DNA from: Pantoea sp. RIT-PI-b
GTDB taxonomy: Bacteria; Pseudomonadota; Gammaproteobacteria; Enterobacterales; Enterobacteriaceae
DNA: 64,000 nucleotides
NCBI RefSeq assembly: GCF_001187905.1
Contig: NZ_LGIS01000014.1
Coordinates: 434,001 to 498,000, forward strand
Direction of reading: 5' to 3'
Shown: positions 29,134 to 37,426 of the stretch, one piece after another
Numbering within the stretch: the stretch's first letter is position 1
Layout: every line of letters starts with the position of its first letter
Program-made: the position numbers and the translations under genes
The notes under the pieces: model-generated
Told to the model about the DNA's origin: nothing
Database searches by the model: none
The model's input: only the letters and a program-made list of their open reading frames with translations

Positions 29134-30459
29134 TTACCGCACCGCGCCGCTGGCGACGGAATGGGTATGCGTCACCTGTTCCTCATCCACGATAGGTTCA
29201 ACTTTGCCCATCAGGAACAGATAGTTAAGGATACCAATCACCACCAGCACCGCCGAGAACACCAGTGCCCAGGTGAAGTGGCCGGTTGCACCGACGATGG
29301 CGCCGGTAATAATCGGGCCAACGGCACCGCCCATGTTGGAGACGGTGTTTTGCAACCCGGCGACAATCGATACGCTGTTTTGCGGCGCAACATCGCCCGG
29401 CAGCGCCCATACCTGTGAGGCCGCAACGGTGGTGCCCGATTTTGCGATACACAGCAGCAGCACGGTCATGAACACTGAGTCGGTAAACGGCGCAAAGCCG
29501 ATGCACAGCGCCATCAACAGGCCAATGGTGAGGAACAGTTTGCGCGTGGCGGTCAGCGACAGCACTTTATTATGCACCATGCGATCCGATGCCCAACCGG
29601 CCAGCACTTCAATCACCATGCCGCAAATCAGCGGCAGCGCAGCCACCATCCCCATTTTGAGGAAATCCATGCCTTTATCTTTCACCAGATAGGTCGGCAG
29701 CCAGGTGATAAAGAAGTAGGAGGTGTAGTTGATGGTGAAGAAACCAATGCACATCGCCCAGATATTGCGATAGCGCAGCAGCTTGTACCACTTCATCGGA
29801 CGCACGCTTTTATCGCCATGCTTCTGCGCCTGGCCGTCACGGATAAAGCGCACTTCCTCTTTGCTGATCGACTGATGATCTTCCGGGTTTTCAGCGTAGA
29901 TAAAGTACCAGGCGATAACCCAGAACAACCCTAATGCACCAATGGCGAGGAAGGTCAGACGCCAGTCGAACATGGCGATCATAAACACAATCAGCGGCAT
30001 CGCCACCGCCCCCCCAAACTTCGAGGCGCTGTCGAACAGGCCCGACACCGTGGCGCGTTCGCGGTCCGGGAACCAGCGCGCGGTGATGCCGGCGTTGCTC
30101 GGATAGGCAGCCGCTTCACCCACGCCCAGCGCTAAACGCAGCGCCAGCAGCGATTTAAAGCCGGTCGCCAGACCCATCGCCATGGTGGCGATTGACCACC
30201 AGCCGACGGCAATTCCCAGGCCTTTTTTCTGGCCGAAGCGATCGGCAAACCAGCCCGCCGGTATCTGCAGCAGCGCGTAAGACCAGAAGAATGCGGCCAT
30301 GATAAAGCCCATCATTTCCGGATTGATATCGAGCTCTTTGATCAGATGCGGTGCCGCAGCCGAGAGAACGGTGCGGTCAATGTAGTTAATGGCGATGGCC
30401 AGCCACATTAGGCCAGCGATCCACCAACGGATACGACTCGAGCGTGCAGAGTTAGTCAT
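29134..30459 (-). CDS. MFS transporter, anion:cation symporter family (acid sugar uptake)
   Basis: The 441-aa protein has 12 predicted membrane helices and the ACS-subfamily signature NYIDRTVLSAAAPHL near the N-terminus, with PAGWFADRFGQKK in the first cytoplasmic loop. This family (ExuT, GudP, phthalate transporters) imports organic anions such as sugar acids. It is the last gene of the left arm of the catabolic cluster, 44 nt downstream of the dehydrogenase gene. The substrate is inferred to be the acid sugar handled by the cluster. Confidence 0.85.
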   Translation of the reverse strand: MTNSARSSRIRWWIAGLMWLAIAINYIDRTVLSAAAPHLIKELDINPEMMGFIMAAFFWSYALLQIPAGWFADRFGQKKGLGIAVGWWSIATMAMGLATGFKSLLALRLALGVGEAAAYPSNAGITARWFPDRERATVSGLFDSASKFGGAVAMPLIVFMIAMFDWRLTFLAIGALGLFWVIAWYFIYAENPEDHQSISKEEVRFIRDGQAQKHGDKSVRPMKWYKLLRYRNIWAMCIGFFTINYTSYFFITWLPTYLVKDKGMDFLKMGMVAALPLICGMVIEVLAGWASDRMVHNKVLSLTATRKLFLTIGLLMALCIGFAPFTDSVFMTVLLLCIAKSGTTVAASQVWALPGDVAPQNSVSIVAGLQNTVSNMGGAVGPIITGAIVGATGHFTWALVFSAVLVVIGILNYLFLMGKVEPIVDEEQVTHTHSVASGAVR

Positions 30460-30503
30460 AATAATTATCCACTCGAAAAAGGGTTACAGGGAAAGGCGGC
30501 GAA

Positions 30504-31457
30504 TTATTCCAGCCCATTCATCACGTTAAGCGGGCGTTCACCCTGGCAAATGCACTGCACGATTTGCGTCACGCAACGTTCGCCTATCGCGCTGATGGCA
30601 CCGTCGGTGTAACCGGCGAGGTGCGCGGTGGGAATGAAGTTGCTGAGCGTGAACAGCGGATGCTCCGTAAGGGGTTCTTGCACGAACACGTCAGCCGCAG
30701 CTCCGGCAATCACGTTATCCAGCAGCGCCTGATAGAGATCCTGCTCATTCACCACGCCGCCGCGTGAGGCATTAATCAGGAAGGCACTCTTCTTCATGCG
30801 TTTCAGCCGGGCGGCATCAAACAGGTGGTGGGTTTTGTCGGTCAGCGGCATATGCAGGGTGATGAAATCGCTGGTTTCCGTCAGCTGATCCAGCGTGACG
30901 AATTCAATGCCGTGCTCGGCAGCAAATGTCTCATCTGGATAAAAATCGAAGGCAATCACCCGCATGTTGAAGCCTTTAGCGCGCAGCGCGACCTGCTTGC
31001 CGATATTGCCCAGCCCAATAATGCCCAGCGTTTTGCCGTAGACATCGGTGGCAAAAATGCGCGGCCAGTGTCCGGCGCGCGTTTCAATCGCCGCCTGAGT
31101 TACCTGGCGCGCGCAATTCAGTATCAGCGCGAAGGCGAAATCGGCCACCGCATGTTTGTTGGCGTCCGGCACGTTAGTGACGTAAATACCGCGTGCGCGC
31201 GTGGCATCCAGATTGATATTGTCGACGCCCACGCCGTGCTTACAGACGATTTTCAGCTGTGGCGCCAGCGTCAGCAGCGCCTCGTTGACGTCGGTAAAGG
31301 CGACGATCAGCGCGACCGTATCAGCCAGATGCGGCTCAAGTGCGCTTAGCGGCGCATCGGCGGGCAGGGTGATCAGCTCAAAACCCTGTTGTTGCAGGGT
31401 TTCAATGGGCGTCGCCTCATATTTAGCAAACGACGGTGAGGTGCAGATGACTTTCAT
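30504..31457 (-). CDS. D-isomer-specific 2-hydroxyacid dehydrogenase
   Basis: The 317-aa enzyme has the NAD-binding fold of the SerA/GyaR-like family: GKTLGIIGLGNIGKQVA with the Rossmann glycines. The catalytic Arg is in INASRGGVVNE, the Glu in DVFVQEPL and the His in PTAHLAGYT. It should interconvert a 2-oxoacid and a D-2-hydroxyacid; the specific substrate cannot be read from sequence. It lacks the C-terminal ACT domain of full-length SerA. It lies in the left arm of the catabolic cluster. Confidence 0.85.
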   Translation of the reverse strand: MKVICTSPSFAKYEATPIETLQQQGFELITLPADAPLSALEPHLADTVALIVAFTDVNEALLTLAPQLKIVCKHGVGVDNINLDATRARGIYVTNVPDANKHAVADFAFALILNCARQVTQAAIETRAGHWPRIFATDVYGKTLGIIGLGNIGKQVALRAKGFNMRVIAFDFYPDETFAAEHGIEFVTLDQLTETSDFITLHMPLTDKTHHLFDAARLKRMKKSAFLINASRGGVVNEQDLYQALLDNVIAGAAADVFVQEPLTEHPLFTLSNFIPTAHLAGYTDGAISAIGERCVTQIVQCICQGERPLNVMNGLE

Positions 31458-31509
31458 AAATCTTCCCGATGTTGAAAATACAGCTAAGAGCCGGTGCCGC
31501 GATTAACAC

Positions 31510-31564
31510 GGTGTGCATAAATGCGCACCCTACAAAACGCGTAGGGTCGCCATTTATGGTGACC
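31510..31564. repeat. Paired intergenic palindromes, types A and B
   Basis: A type A copy (GGTGTGCATAAATGCGCACC, 31510-31529) and a type B copy (GGTCGCCATTTATGGTGACC, 31545-31564) face each other, joined by CTAC...GTAG. They fill the gap between two genes of the left catabolic arm. Related copies occur at 29086, 42908, 57636 and 57665. Confidence 0.8.
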
Positions 31565-31586
31565 TGGCAGGCCGCTCACCCGGTGA

Positions 31587-32471
31587 TTACTGCAAATATT
31601 GATTCACGATCTGACGAATTTTCTGCTCTTCGTCGGCAGAGAAACTCACCGCATAGCGGCTATCGCCCACGTCAAAGCCGAGCAGCGACACCGCTTTTTT
31701 TACTGCAGCCGGCGAGAAGCCGACGCTATACAGATCGGTACGCAAGCCGGTGACATTTTCCTGCGCCAGACGAGAACCTTCGATATCGCCAGCGTGGAAG
31801 CGTGCCCAAATGGCGTTGATCTCTTTGGGGGCGACGTTGGCGAGCCCTGAAATACAGGCCGAGCAACCGTCGACGAAGCCCTGATGAATCAGCGAATCCG
31901 GGCCATTCAGCACATCAAAGCTATCGATGCCTGCTGCCGCTTGCAGAAAACCGCTCAGGCTTTCATAGCTGCCAGCGCTATCTTTGATGCCGATGATGTT
32001 CGGATGCGCAGCCAGCGTGCGCACGGTCTCCGGCTGCAGCGTGTTGCCCGTGCGCGCCGGGATGTTATAGAGGAACAGCGGCACATCGATGGCGTCAGCT
32101 ACCGCGCGATAGTGGGCGATCAGCTCTTCCTGTTTCAGCGGCACGAAGTAGGGCGTAATCACCGAAACCGCATCCACGCCCAGCTTCGCCACTTGCTTGC
32201 CGAGACGAATGGTTTCACGCGTCGAGATTTCGCCAATGTGCGCCACTACCGGCGCGGTGCCGTTAACTTCATCGACGCAAGTCTGTGTCACCGCCAGCTT
32301 CTCCTGCTCGTTCAGCACGAAGAATTCACCGTTGGTGCCGCCGCAGAAAATACCGTTGCCAGCACTTAACTGGCGTTTGACCTGCTCGCGCTGGGCGACG
32401 GGATTAAAGGCACCGTCGCGATCGAAGGTGGTAACGATGGCGGTTAACACGCCCTGAATTTTCTTACTCAT
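31587..32471 (-). CDS. DapA-family (N-acetylneuraminate lyase superfamily) aldolase
   Basis: The 294-aa TIM-barrel protein has the GGTNGEFF substrate loop, the catalytic Tyr in LYNIPARTG and the Schiff-base Lys in GIKDSAG. Members include dihydrodipicolinate synthase and 2-keto-3-deoxy-sugar-acid aldolases such as YagE and YjhH. In this context it is more likely a catabolic aldolase that splits a 2-oxo-3-deoxy acid into pyruvate and an aldehyde than a lysine-synthesis enzyme. It lies 17 nt downstream of the alcohol dehydrogenase gene. Confidence 0.85.
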   Translation of the reverse strand: MSKKIQGVLTAIVTTFDRDGAFNPVAQREQVKRQLSAGNGIFCGGTNGEFFVLNEQEKLAVTQTCVDEVNGTAPVVAHIGEISTRETIRLGKQVAKLGVDAVSVITPYFVPLKQEELIAHYRAVADAIDVPLFLYNIPARTGNTLQPETVRTLAAHPNIIGIKDSAGSYESLSGFLQAAAGIDSFDVLNGPDSLIHQGFVDGCSACISGLANVAPKEINAIWARFHAGDIEGSRLAQENVTGLRTDLYSVGFSPAAVKKAVSLLGFDVGDSRYAVSFSADEEQKIRQIVNQYLQ

Positions 32472-32488
32472 GTTGTCCTCGATAATGC

Positions 32489-33637
32489 TTAGTGGCTCAA
32501 AGCGGGAAACAGCGTCAGGTAGACGTTGCGTACGTCATCTGCGCCCACTTTCATCGGTACATTCTTCATCAGACGCTGCACGTCGAGTGCGGCTTCAACC
32601 AGATACGGCAGGTGATCCGGGCCGATACCCAGCTCTTCAAGACTGGCGGGCAGCTTTAGGCGTTTTACCAGCGCGGCGAAGTACTCAACCAGCGCGTGAG
32701 ATTTGGCTTCTTCATCCAGTGACGTATCGGCATTGGGCAGCAGATCGTAAGCCTGAGCGAATTTGCTCACCGCCGCTGGACGCACAAAGCGCATGCACGG
32801 CGCGAGCAGAATAGCGTTAGCCACACCGTGCGGAAGATGATATTTCCCGCCCAACGGATAGGACATGGCGTGTACCAGATGGGTACCGGCATGCGCAATC
32901 GACGCACCGCCATAATAAGATGCCCACAGCATATTCAGGCGCGCTTCAAGGTTATCCGGCTCAGCGAGAGTGGTTTCGAGGCTGGCAAACAGCTTTTTCA
33001 TGCCGATCAGCGCATAGTTATCGCTTACCGGATTCGCCACGGTAGCGGTAAAGCATTCGATCAGATGGCACAGCGCATCGATACCGGTAGAAGAGGCGAT
33101 ATGCGGTGGCATGCTGGTGGTGAGCTCCGGTATCAACGCGACATAATCCGGCAGCATCACCGGCGTGATTATGCCGACTTTGGTCTCTTTCTCCGGGATC
33201 GCCAGAATGGCGTTCGGCGTGGCTTCCGAGCCGGTGCCCGCCGTGGTGGGAATCAGCAGCGAAGGGGTGCGCGTCTGCGGTTTTTCACCGTCCAGCAGCG
33301 CATCCAGCGTTGGCGCGTCCGCGACGCACAGAATAGAGAGCAGCTTAGCGACATCCAGTACGCTGCCACCGCCGACGCCAATCACCAGATCGACATCGGT
33401 GGCCGGTAGCGCAGCGACAATGGCCGCCACATCGTGCTGGCTTGGCTCTGGCGGCACCGAATTGACGATGCTCAGGCTAGCCAATTGTTGCTGCAGCTGG
33501 GCGATCAGCCTCTGAACCGCCGGAATGCCTTCGATATTCTTATCGGTCACCAGCAGGGCTCTCTTCTTACCTCGTAGTAGATAGCTGAGGTCATTAAGCG
33601 CCTGAAAGCCACTTATCACGGTGCTGTTGATATTCAT
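32489..33637 (-). CDS. Iron-containing alcohol dehydrogenase
   Basis: The 382-aa enzyme is a group III metal-dependent alcohol dehydrogenase. The NAD-binding motif GVGGGSVLDVAKLL is visible. Metal ligands are in GIDALCHLIECF (Asp and His) and in the later HLVHAMSYPLGG and YHLPHGVANA segments. It would reduce an aldehyde or oxidise an alcohol, plausibly the aldehyde made by the neighbouring aldolase. It is the first gene of the left catabolic arm, divergent from the kinase gene. Confidence 0.88.
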   Translation of the reverse strand: MNINSTVISGFQALNDLSYLLRGKKRALLVTDKNIEGIPAVQRLIAQLQQQLASLSIVNSVPPEPSQHDVAAIVAALPATDVDLVIGVGGGSVLDVAKLLSILCVADAPTLDALLDGEKPQTRTPSLLIPTTAGTGSEATPNAILAIPEKETKVGIITPVMLPDYVALIPELTTSMPPHIASSTGIDALCHLIECFTATVANPVSDNYALIGMKKLFASLETTLAEPDNLEARLNMLWASYYGGASIAHAGTHLVHAMSYPLGGKYHLPHGVANAILLAPCMRFVRPAAVSKFAQAYDLLPNADTSLDEEAKSHALVEYFAALVKRLKLPASLEELGIGPDHLPYLVEAALDVQRLMKNVPMKVGADDVRNVYLTLFPALSH

Positions 33638-33822
33638 TACATACCCTTATCGCGTTTTTTGTGCTGAATGATTAATTTTGCTCAAACAGCGCGAGGTCCA
33701 TCATTTCAGTGCCTAATTTTATAGGACAAATTGATTTCAATTAATTTGATCTTGCTCACATATAATCAATCATGATTGAATATAATCATTGCAGCACGGC
33801 AGCAGCCGCTAAAGGAGAGAAA
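33638..33822. promoter_or_regulatory. Divergent control region of the catabolic cluster
   Basis: This AT-rich 185-nt spacer separates the two arms. It contains a perfect 14-nt palindrome TCAATCATGATTGA at 33766-33779 and a second inverted repeat ATTGA-TT-TCAAT at about 33730-33741, in which the same half-site is used in the opposite order. Both are good candidates for operators of the DeoR-type regulator at 36074. The link between site and regulator is inference. Confidence 0.6.
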
Positions 33823-35094
33823 ATGACTTCACAGCCATGGAAAACGCCCGTCTTAGTGATTGCCGATGATTTTACCGGTGCTAATGATGCGGGCAGCGGG
33901 CTGGCACGTGCCGGAGCGCGCGTGCATGTGCTGTTTGACAGCAGCACGCCCCATCCAGCTGGCAGCGCTGATGTGCTGGTGATCAGCACCGATAGCCGCG
34001 CGGTAAACGCGCAAGAAGCGGCGCGTCGCACCCTTGCTGCGCTGGAGCAGCATCAGGCGATGGCCAACGATGGCTGGCTGTTTAAGAAGATCGATTCCAC
34101 GCTGCGCGGCAATCCCGGTGCGGAAATCAGCGCGGCGCTGCAGGCCAGCGGCAAAAAATTAGCATTGGTAGTGCCGGCGGTGCCGAAACTGGGGCGTACC
34201 ACGCGCAACGGTGAAGTCTGGATCGATCAGCAGCGTTTGATTGATACCGAATTCGCCAGCGATCCCAAAACCCCGGTTACCAGCAGTCATGTGCTGACGT
34301 GCCTGCAAATGCAGAGCATCTTGCCCGGCGAGACCCTCGACCTCGCCACGGTACGCGGCGCACAACTGGCCCAGGTACTGGCGCACAAACAGGGGTTGCT
34401 GGTGGTGGATATCGAGCAGGACGCCGACCTTGCCTTATTAATGGCGGCGGCGGCCGCGCTAGATGAGCGGCCACTATTGGCCGGAGCCTCAGGCCTGAGC
34501 GATGCGCTGGGCGAACTGCTGGCTGCCCGTCGGCCGCGTCCGGTGCTGGCGGTGGTGGGTTCGATGAGCGCAATGGCGCAGCAGCAAATTGCGCGCCTTG
34601 CCAGCCAGCGCGACATTCGCATTATCGACATTGATATCCGCCAGCTGTTTGCCCAGCCTGCCTGGCCGCAAGCCGCCGAATGGCAACAGGCGATGCTGCA
34701 GGCGCTGCACGATGGCGCGCATTGCGTGCTGCGCACCACGCAGCATGCCGATCAGCGTCACGACATTGAGCAACTTTGCCAGCAGCATCAGGTTTCGCGG
34801 CAGGCATTAGGCGAACGCATCTGCCAGTTTCTCGCGCAGTTAACCAGCACCGTTTGTCGTCAGGTACAGCCTGCGGGGCTTTATCTCTCCGGCGGAGATG
34901 TGGCGATTGCCGTGGCGCAGGCATTAGGTGCCAGCGGTTTCCAGATTCAGGGCCTGGTGGCGGGCTGTGTGCCGCACGGGGTTTTGCTTAACAGTGAATT
35001 ACACCTGCCGGTGATGACCAAAGCAGGTGGCTTTGGTGACGAAAACACCCTGGTAGAAGCCATTCGTTTTATTGAGGAGAAGTTGAGTGAATAA
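33823..35094 (+). CDS. dtnK: DUF1537-family four-carbon acid sugar kinase (DtnK-like)
   Basis: The start at 33823 has the ribosome binding site AAAGGAGAG and gives 423 aa. The N-terminal acid-sugar-binding domain shows VIADDFTGANDAGSGLA and FKKIDSTLRGN. The C-terminal nucleotide-binding domain shows LYLSGGDVAIAVAQALG and GCVPHGVLL. DUF1537 proteins phosphorylate four-carbon acid sugars; those paired with PdxA2 are D-threonate kinases (DtnK). Its stop overlaps pdxA2 by 8 nt. D-threonate versus D-erythronate cannot be separated by sequence alone. Confidence 0.82.
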   Translation: MTSQPWKTPVLVIADDFTGANDAGSGLARAGARVHVLFDSSTPHPAGSADVLVISTDSRAVNAQEAARRTLAALEQHQAMANDGWLFKKIDSTLRGNPGAEISAALQASGKKLALVVPAVPKLGRTTRNGEVWIDQQRLIDTEFASDPKTPVTSSHVLTCLQMQSILPGETLDLATVRGAQLAQVLAHKQGLLVVDIEQDADLALLMAAAAALDERPLLAGASGLSDALGELLAARRPRPVLAVVGSMSAMAQQQIARLASQRDIRIIDIDIRQLFAQPAWPQAAEWQQAMLQALHDGAHCVLRTTQHADQRHDIEQLCQQHQVSRQALGERICQFLAQLTSTVCRQVQPAGLYLSGGDVAIAVAQALGASGFQIQGLVAGCVPHGVLLNSELHLPVMTKAGGFGDENTLVEAIRFIEEKLSE

Positions 35095-36067
35095 AATTAT
35101 TGCGATTACCATGGGCGATCCGGCGGGCATTGGCCCGGAGATCATCATTAAAGCGCTGGCAGAAGGTGATTTAGCGGGCGTGCCGGCCGTCGTCGTCGGC
35201 TGCGCGAACACGCTGCGCCGGGTGATGGGGTTAAATGTGACGCCGCAGGCTGAGCTGCGCGTGCTTGACCAGGTCAACGATGCGCACTTCTCGCCGGGCA
35301 TTATTAATGTGATTGATGAACCGCTGGCGGATGCGGATGCGCTAAAACCGGGCGTGGTGCAGAAAGAGGCGGGCGATCTGGCGTGGCGCTGTGTTAAGCG
35401 CGCCACCGAATTGGCACTGGCCGGAGAAGTACACGCCATTGCGACCGCACCGCTGAATAAAGAAGCGCTGCACTCGGCAGGTCACCTGTATCCTGGCCAC
35501 ACCGAACTGCTGGCACAGCTCACCAATACTAAAAACTACGCCATGGTGCTCTACACCGATAAGCTGAAAGTGATTCACGTCACGACGCATATCGCGCTGC
35601 GTAAGTTCCTCGACACCTTAAACGGTGAACGCATTCAGACGGTGATCGGCATGGCCGACAGCTTCCTGCGCCGCGTCGGGTTCGACAAGCCGCGCATCGC
35701 GGTGGCGGGGGTTAATCCTCATGCCGGTGAAAACGGTCTGTTCGGCGATGAGGAGATCACTATCGTCGCGCCTGCGATTAACGTGATGAAACAGCAGGGC
35801 ATTGATGTGCATGGCCCATGCCCGCCCGATACCGTGTTCCTGCAGTGTCAGGAAGGGCAGTACGATATGGTGGTGGCGATGTACCACGATCAAGGACATA
35901 TCCCACTGAAGTTATTGGGTTTCTATGATGGCGTGAATATTACTGCGGGCTTGCCCTTTATCCGCACATCGGCGGACCACGGTACCGCGTTTGATATCGC
36001 CTGGACAGGTAAAGCGAACTCTGCGAGCATGGCAATCTCCATTAAACTCGCGATGCAGCTTGCATAG
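35087..36067 (+). CDS. pdxA2: PdxA2, 4-phospho-acid sugar dehydrogenase (decarboxylating)
   Basis: The 326-aa protein is a paralogue of 4-hydroxythreonine-4-phosphate dehydrogenase. PdxA2 enzymes oxidise and decarboxylate D-threonate 4-phosphate to dihydroxyacetone phosphate. Visible: AITMGDPAGIGPEII at the start, metal-binding His in YPGHTELLAQL, VTTHIAL and MYHDQGHIPLK, and NPHAGENGLFG. The biosynthetic pdxA is normally next to ksgA/surA, which are absent here, so this is the catabolic copy. It overlaps dtnK and lies 6 nt before the regulator. Confidence 0.85.
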   Translation: MNKIIAITMGDPAGIGPEIIIKALAEGDLAGVPAVVVGCANTLRRVMGLNVTPQAELRVLDQVNDAHFSPGIINVIDEPLADADALKPGVVQKEAGDLAWRCVKRATELALAGEVHAIATAPLNKEALHSAGHLYPGHTELLAQLTNTKNYAMVLYTDKLKVIHVTTHIALRKFLDTLNGERIQTVIGMADSFLRRVGFDKPRIAVAGVNPHAGENGLFGDEEITIVAPAINVMKQQGIDVHGPCPPDTVFLQCQEGQYDMVVAMYHDQGHIPLKLLGFYDGVNITAGLPFIRTSADHGTAFDIAWTGKANSASMAISIKLAMQLA

Positions 36068-36073
36068 GGAAAT

Positions 36074-36832
36074 ATGAAGGGACAAAGCCGTCTCGACCAG
36101 ATTATGGACTATCTGAAGAGTCATAATCTGGTCACCGTTGAACAACTGGTGAGCGCTATTTCCGCCTCGCCAGCGACCATCCGCCGCGATCTGATTAAGC
36201 TGGACAAGGAGGGCGTCATTAGCCGCAGCCACGGCGGCGTCACGCTGAATCGCTTTATTCCCAACCAGCCCACTACGCTGGAGAAGATGCAGCGTAATCT
36301 GGCGGAAAAACAGGCTATTGCCCAGTTTGCCGCACGTTATGTGCAGTCGGGTGATGCGGTGGTATTGGATGCCGGCACCACCATGCTGGAGCTGGCGCGC
36401 CAGCTAACGCATCTCAAGCTGCGCGTTATCACCGCCGATCTGCATATCGCGCTGTTTTTATCCGAGTTTAAGCAGATCGAAACCACCATTATTGGTGGAC
36501 GCATCGATGATTCCAGCCAGTCGTGCATTGGTGAGCACGGGCGTCGCCTATTGCGCAGCATCAATCCGGATATCGCCTTTGTCAGCTGTAACTCGTGGAG
36601 TATCGAACGTGGCATTACCACGCCAACTGAAGATAAGGCCGGATTGAAGATGGACTTGCTGGCCAATGCGCGCCGCCGGGTGCTGCTGGCTGACAGCAGT
36701 AAATACGGCTCCTGGTCGCTGTACTGCGCAGCACCGATTGATAGCCTGACTGATGTGGTGACGGATGCGCGTCTGGATGAAGCGGTATGTCGCGACCTGC
36801 GCGAGCGTGGAATTGGTCTGGAGTTAACCTAA
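36074..36832 (+). CDS. DeoR-family transcriptional regulator of the catabolic cluster
   Basis: The 252-aa protein has an N-terminal DeoR helix-turn-helix ([20 protein letters not shown], then [18 protein letters not shown]) and a C-terminal sugar-phosphate-sensing domain with [16 protein letters not shown] and [10 protein letters not shown]. Such regulators are usually repressors released by a phosphorylated intermediate. It ends the dtnK-pdxA2 arm, so it probably controls both arms through the palindromes between them. Confidence 0.88.
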   Translation: MKGQSRLDQIMDYLKSHNLVTVEQLVSAISASPATIRRDLIKLDKEGVISRSHGGVTLNRFIPNQPTTLEKMQRNLAEKQAIAQFAARYVQSGDAVVLDAGTTMLELARQLTHLKLRVITADLHIALFLSEFKQIETTIIGGRIDDSSQSCIGEHGRRLLRSINPDIAFVSCNSWSIERGITTPTEDKAGLKMDLLANARRRVLLADSSKYGSWSLYCAAPIDSLTDVVTDARLDEAVCRDLRERGIGLELT

Positions 36833-36847
36833 CATGTTGCAGCGTCT

Positions 36848-36880
36848 CCCTCTCCCGTGGGAGAGGGCCGGGGTGAGGGC
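36848..36880. repeat. Short GC-rich intergenic repeat (CCCTCTCCC hairpin)
   Basis: CCCTCTCCC and GGGAGAGGG form a perfect 9-bp stem with a 2-nt centre, followed by CCGGGGTGAGGGC. This sequence type is common between genes in many enterobacteria. It lies between the DeoR gene and the converging yacC and marks the right border of the catabolic cluster. Confidence 0.7.
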
Positions 36881-36901
36881 ATCAGCCCGCACCCAATCTG
36901 A

Positions 36902-37249
36902 TTACTTAACGTAAGCCAGCAAACTCAGCGAATCGCGCGCTAACGACTTACACTTCTTGTCGTTGGTAATGGCGATGCCGCTCAAATCCTTGTAGCTCTC
37001 TTCACCGAGCGACTTCATGTTGTAGTTGCTGTAGTTGCTCAGATCCCAACGGTTCTGTTGGGCAAAAAACACCAGCGCTTTACGAATCTGCGCGTCCGGC
37101 AAATCCTGATAGCCACAATCGTTCTTCAGATAAACGAACACCGCGGTGAGGTCGGCAAGATCTTCTGCTTCGGATTCACTCAGGGCAAAACTGGTGGAGG
37201 AGAAGCCAAGGAGTCCCGCCAGCAGCAGGATCTTGATGCTTTTCGTCAT
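36902..37249 (-). CDS. yacC: YacC, secreted PulS/OutS-like pilotin-family protein
   Basis: The start at 37249 (MTKSIKILLLAGLLGF) gives 115 aa, as in E. coli YacC, with a cleavable signal peptide ending near SFA. The mature part starts LSESEAEDLADLTAVFVYLK and ends ARDSLSLLAYVK, nearly identical to E. coli. The family is related to type II secretion pilotins, with two cysteines (NDCGY and KKCKS). No lipobox is present, so it is probably a soluble periplasmic protein. Its cellular role is not established. It is divergent from cueO. Confidence 0.9.
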   Translation of the reverse strand: MTKSIKILLLAGLLGFSSTSFALSESEAEDLADLTAVFVYLKNDCGYQDLPDAQIRKALVFFAQQNRWDLSNYSNYNMKSLGEESYKDLSGIAITNDKKCKSLARDSLSLLAYVK

Positions 37250-37366
37250 AATGATTCTCAACAAGGGACAATTTATTGACGTTAGCACAGTTATTGTCGC
37301 TATTCCGCTAAATTTGCCCTTTCGGGCCATTCACGCGCTTTTTCTCAGTGCATTCTGTTTCAGCAC

Positions 37367-37397
37367 TTGACCCTCCCGCAGGGTAAAGGTTTACGCT
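37367..37397 (+). promoter_or_regulatory. CueR-type copper-responsive promoter of cueO
   Basis: A -35 TTGACC (37367-37372) and -10 TACGCT (37392-37397) are separated by 19 bp, the long spacer typical of MerR-family promoters. The spacer carries the dyad ACCCT-CCCGC-AGGGT. This is the layout of the E. coli copA and cueO promoters activated by CueR when Cu(I) is bound. Confidence 0.72.
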
Positions 37398-37426
37398 GTG
37401 CCCTTATTCACGACAAGGATAAGAAT

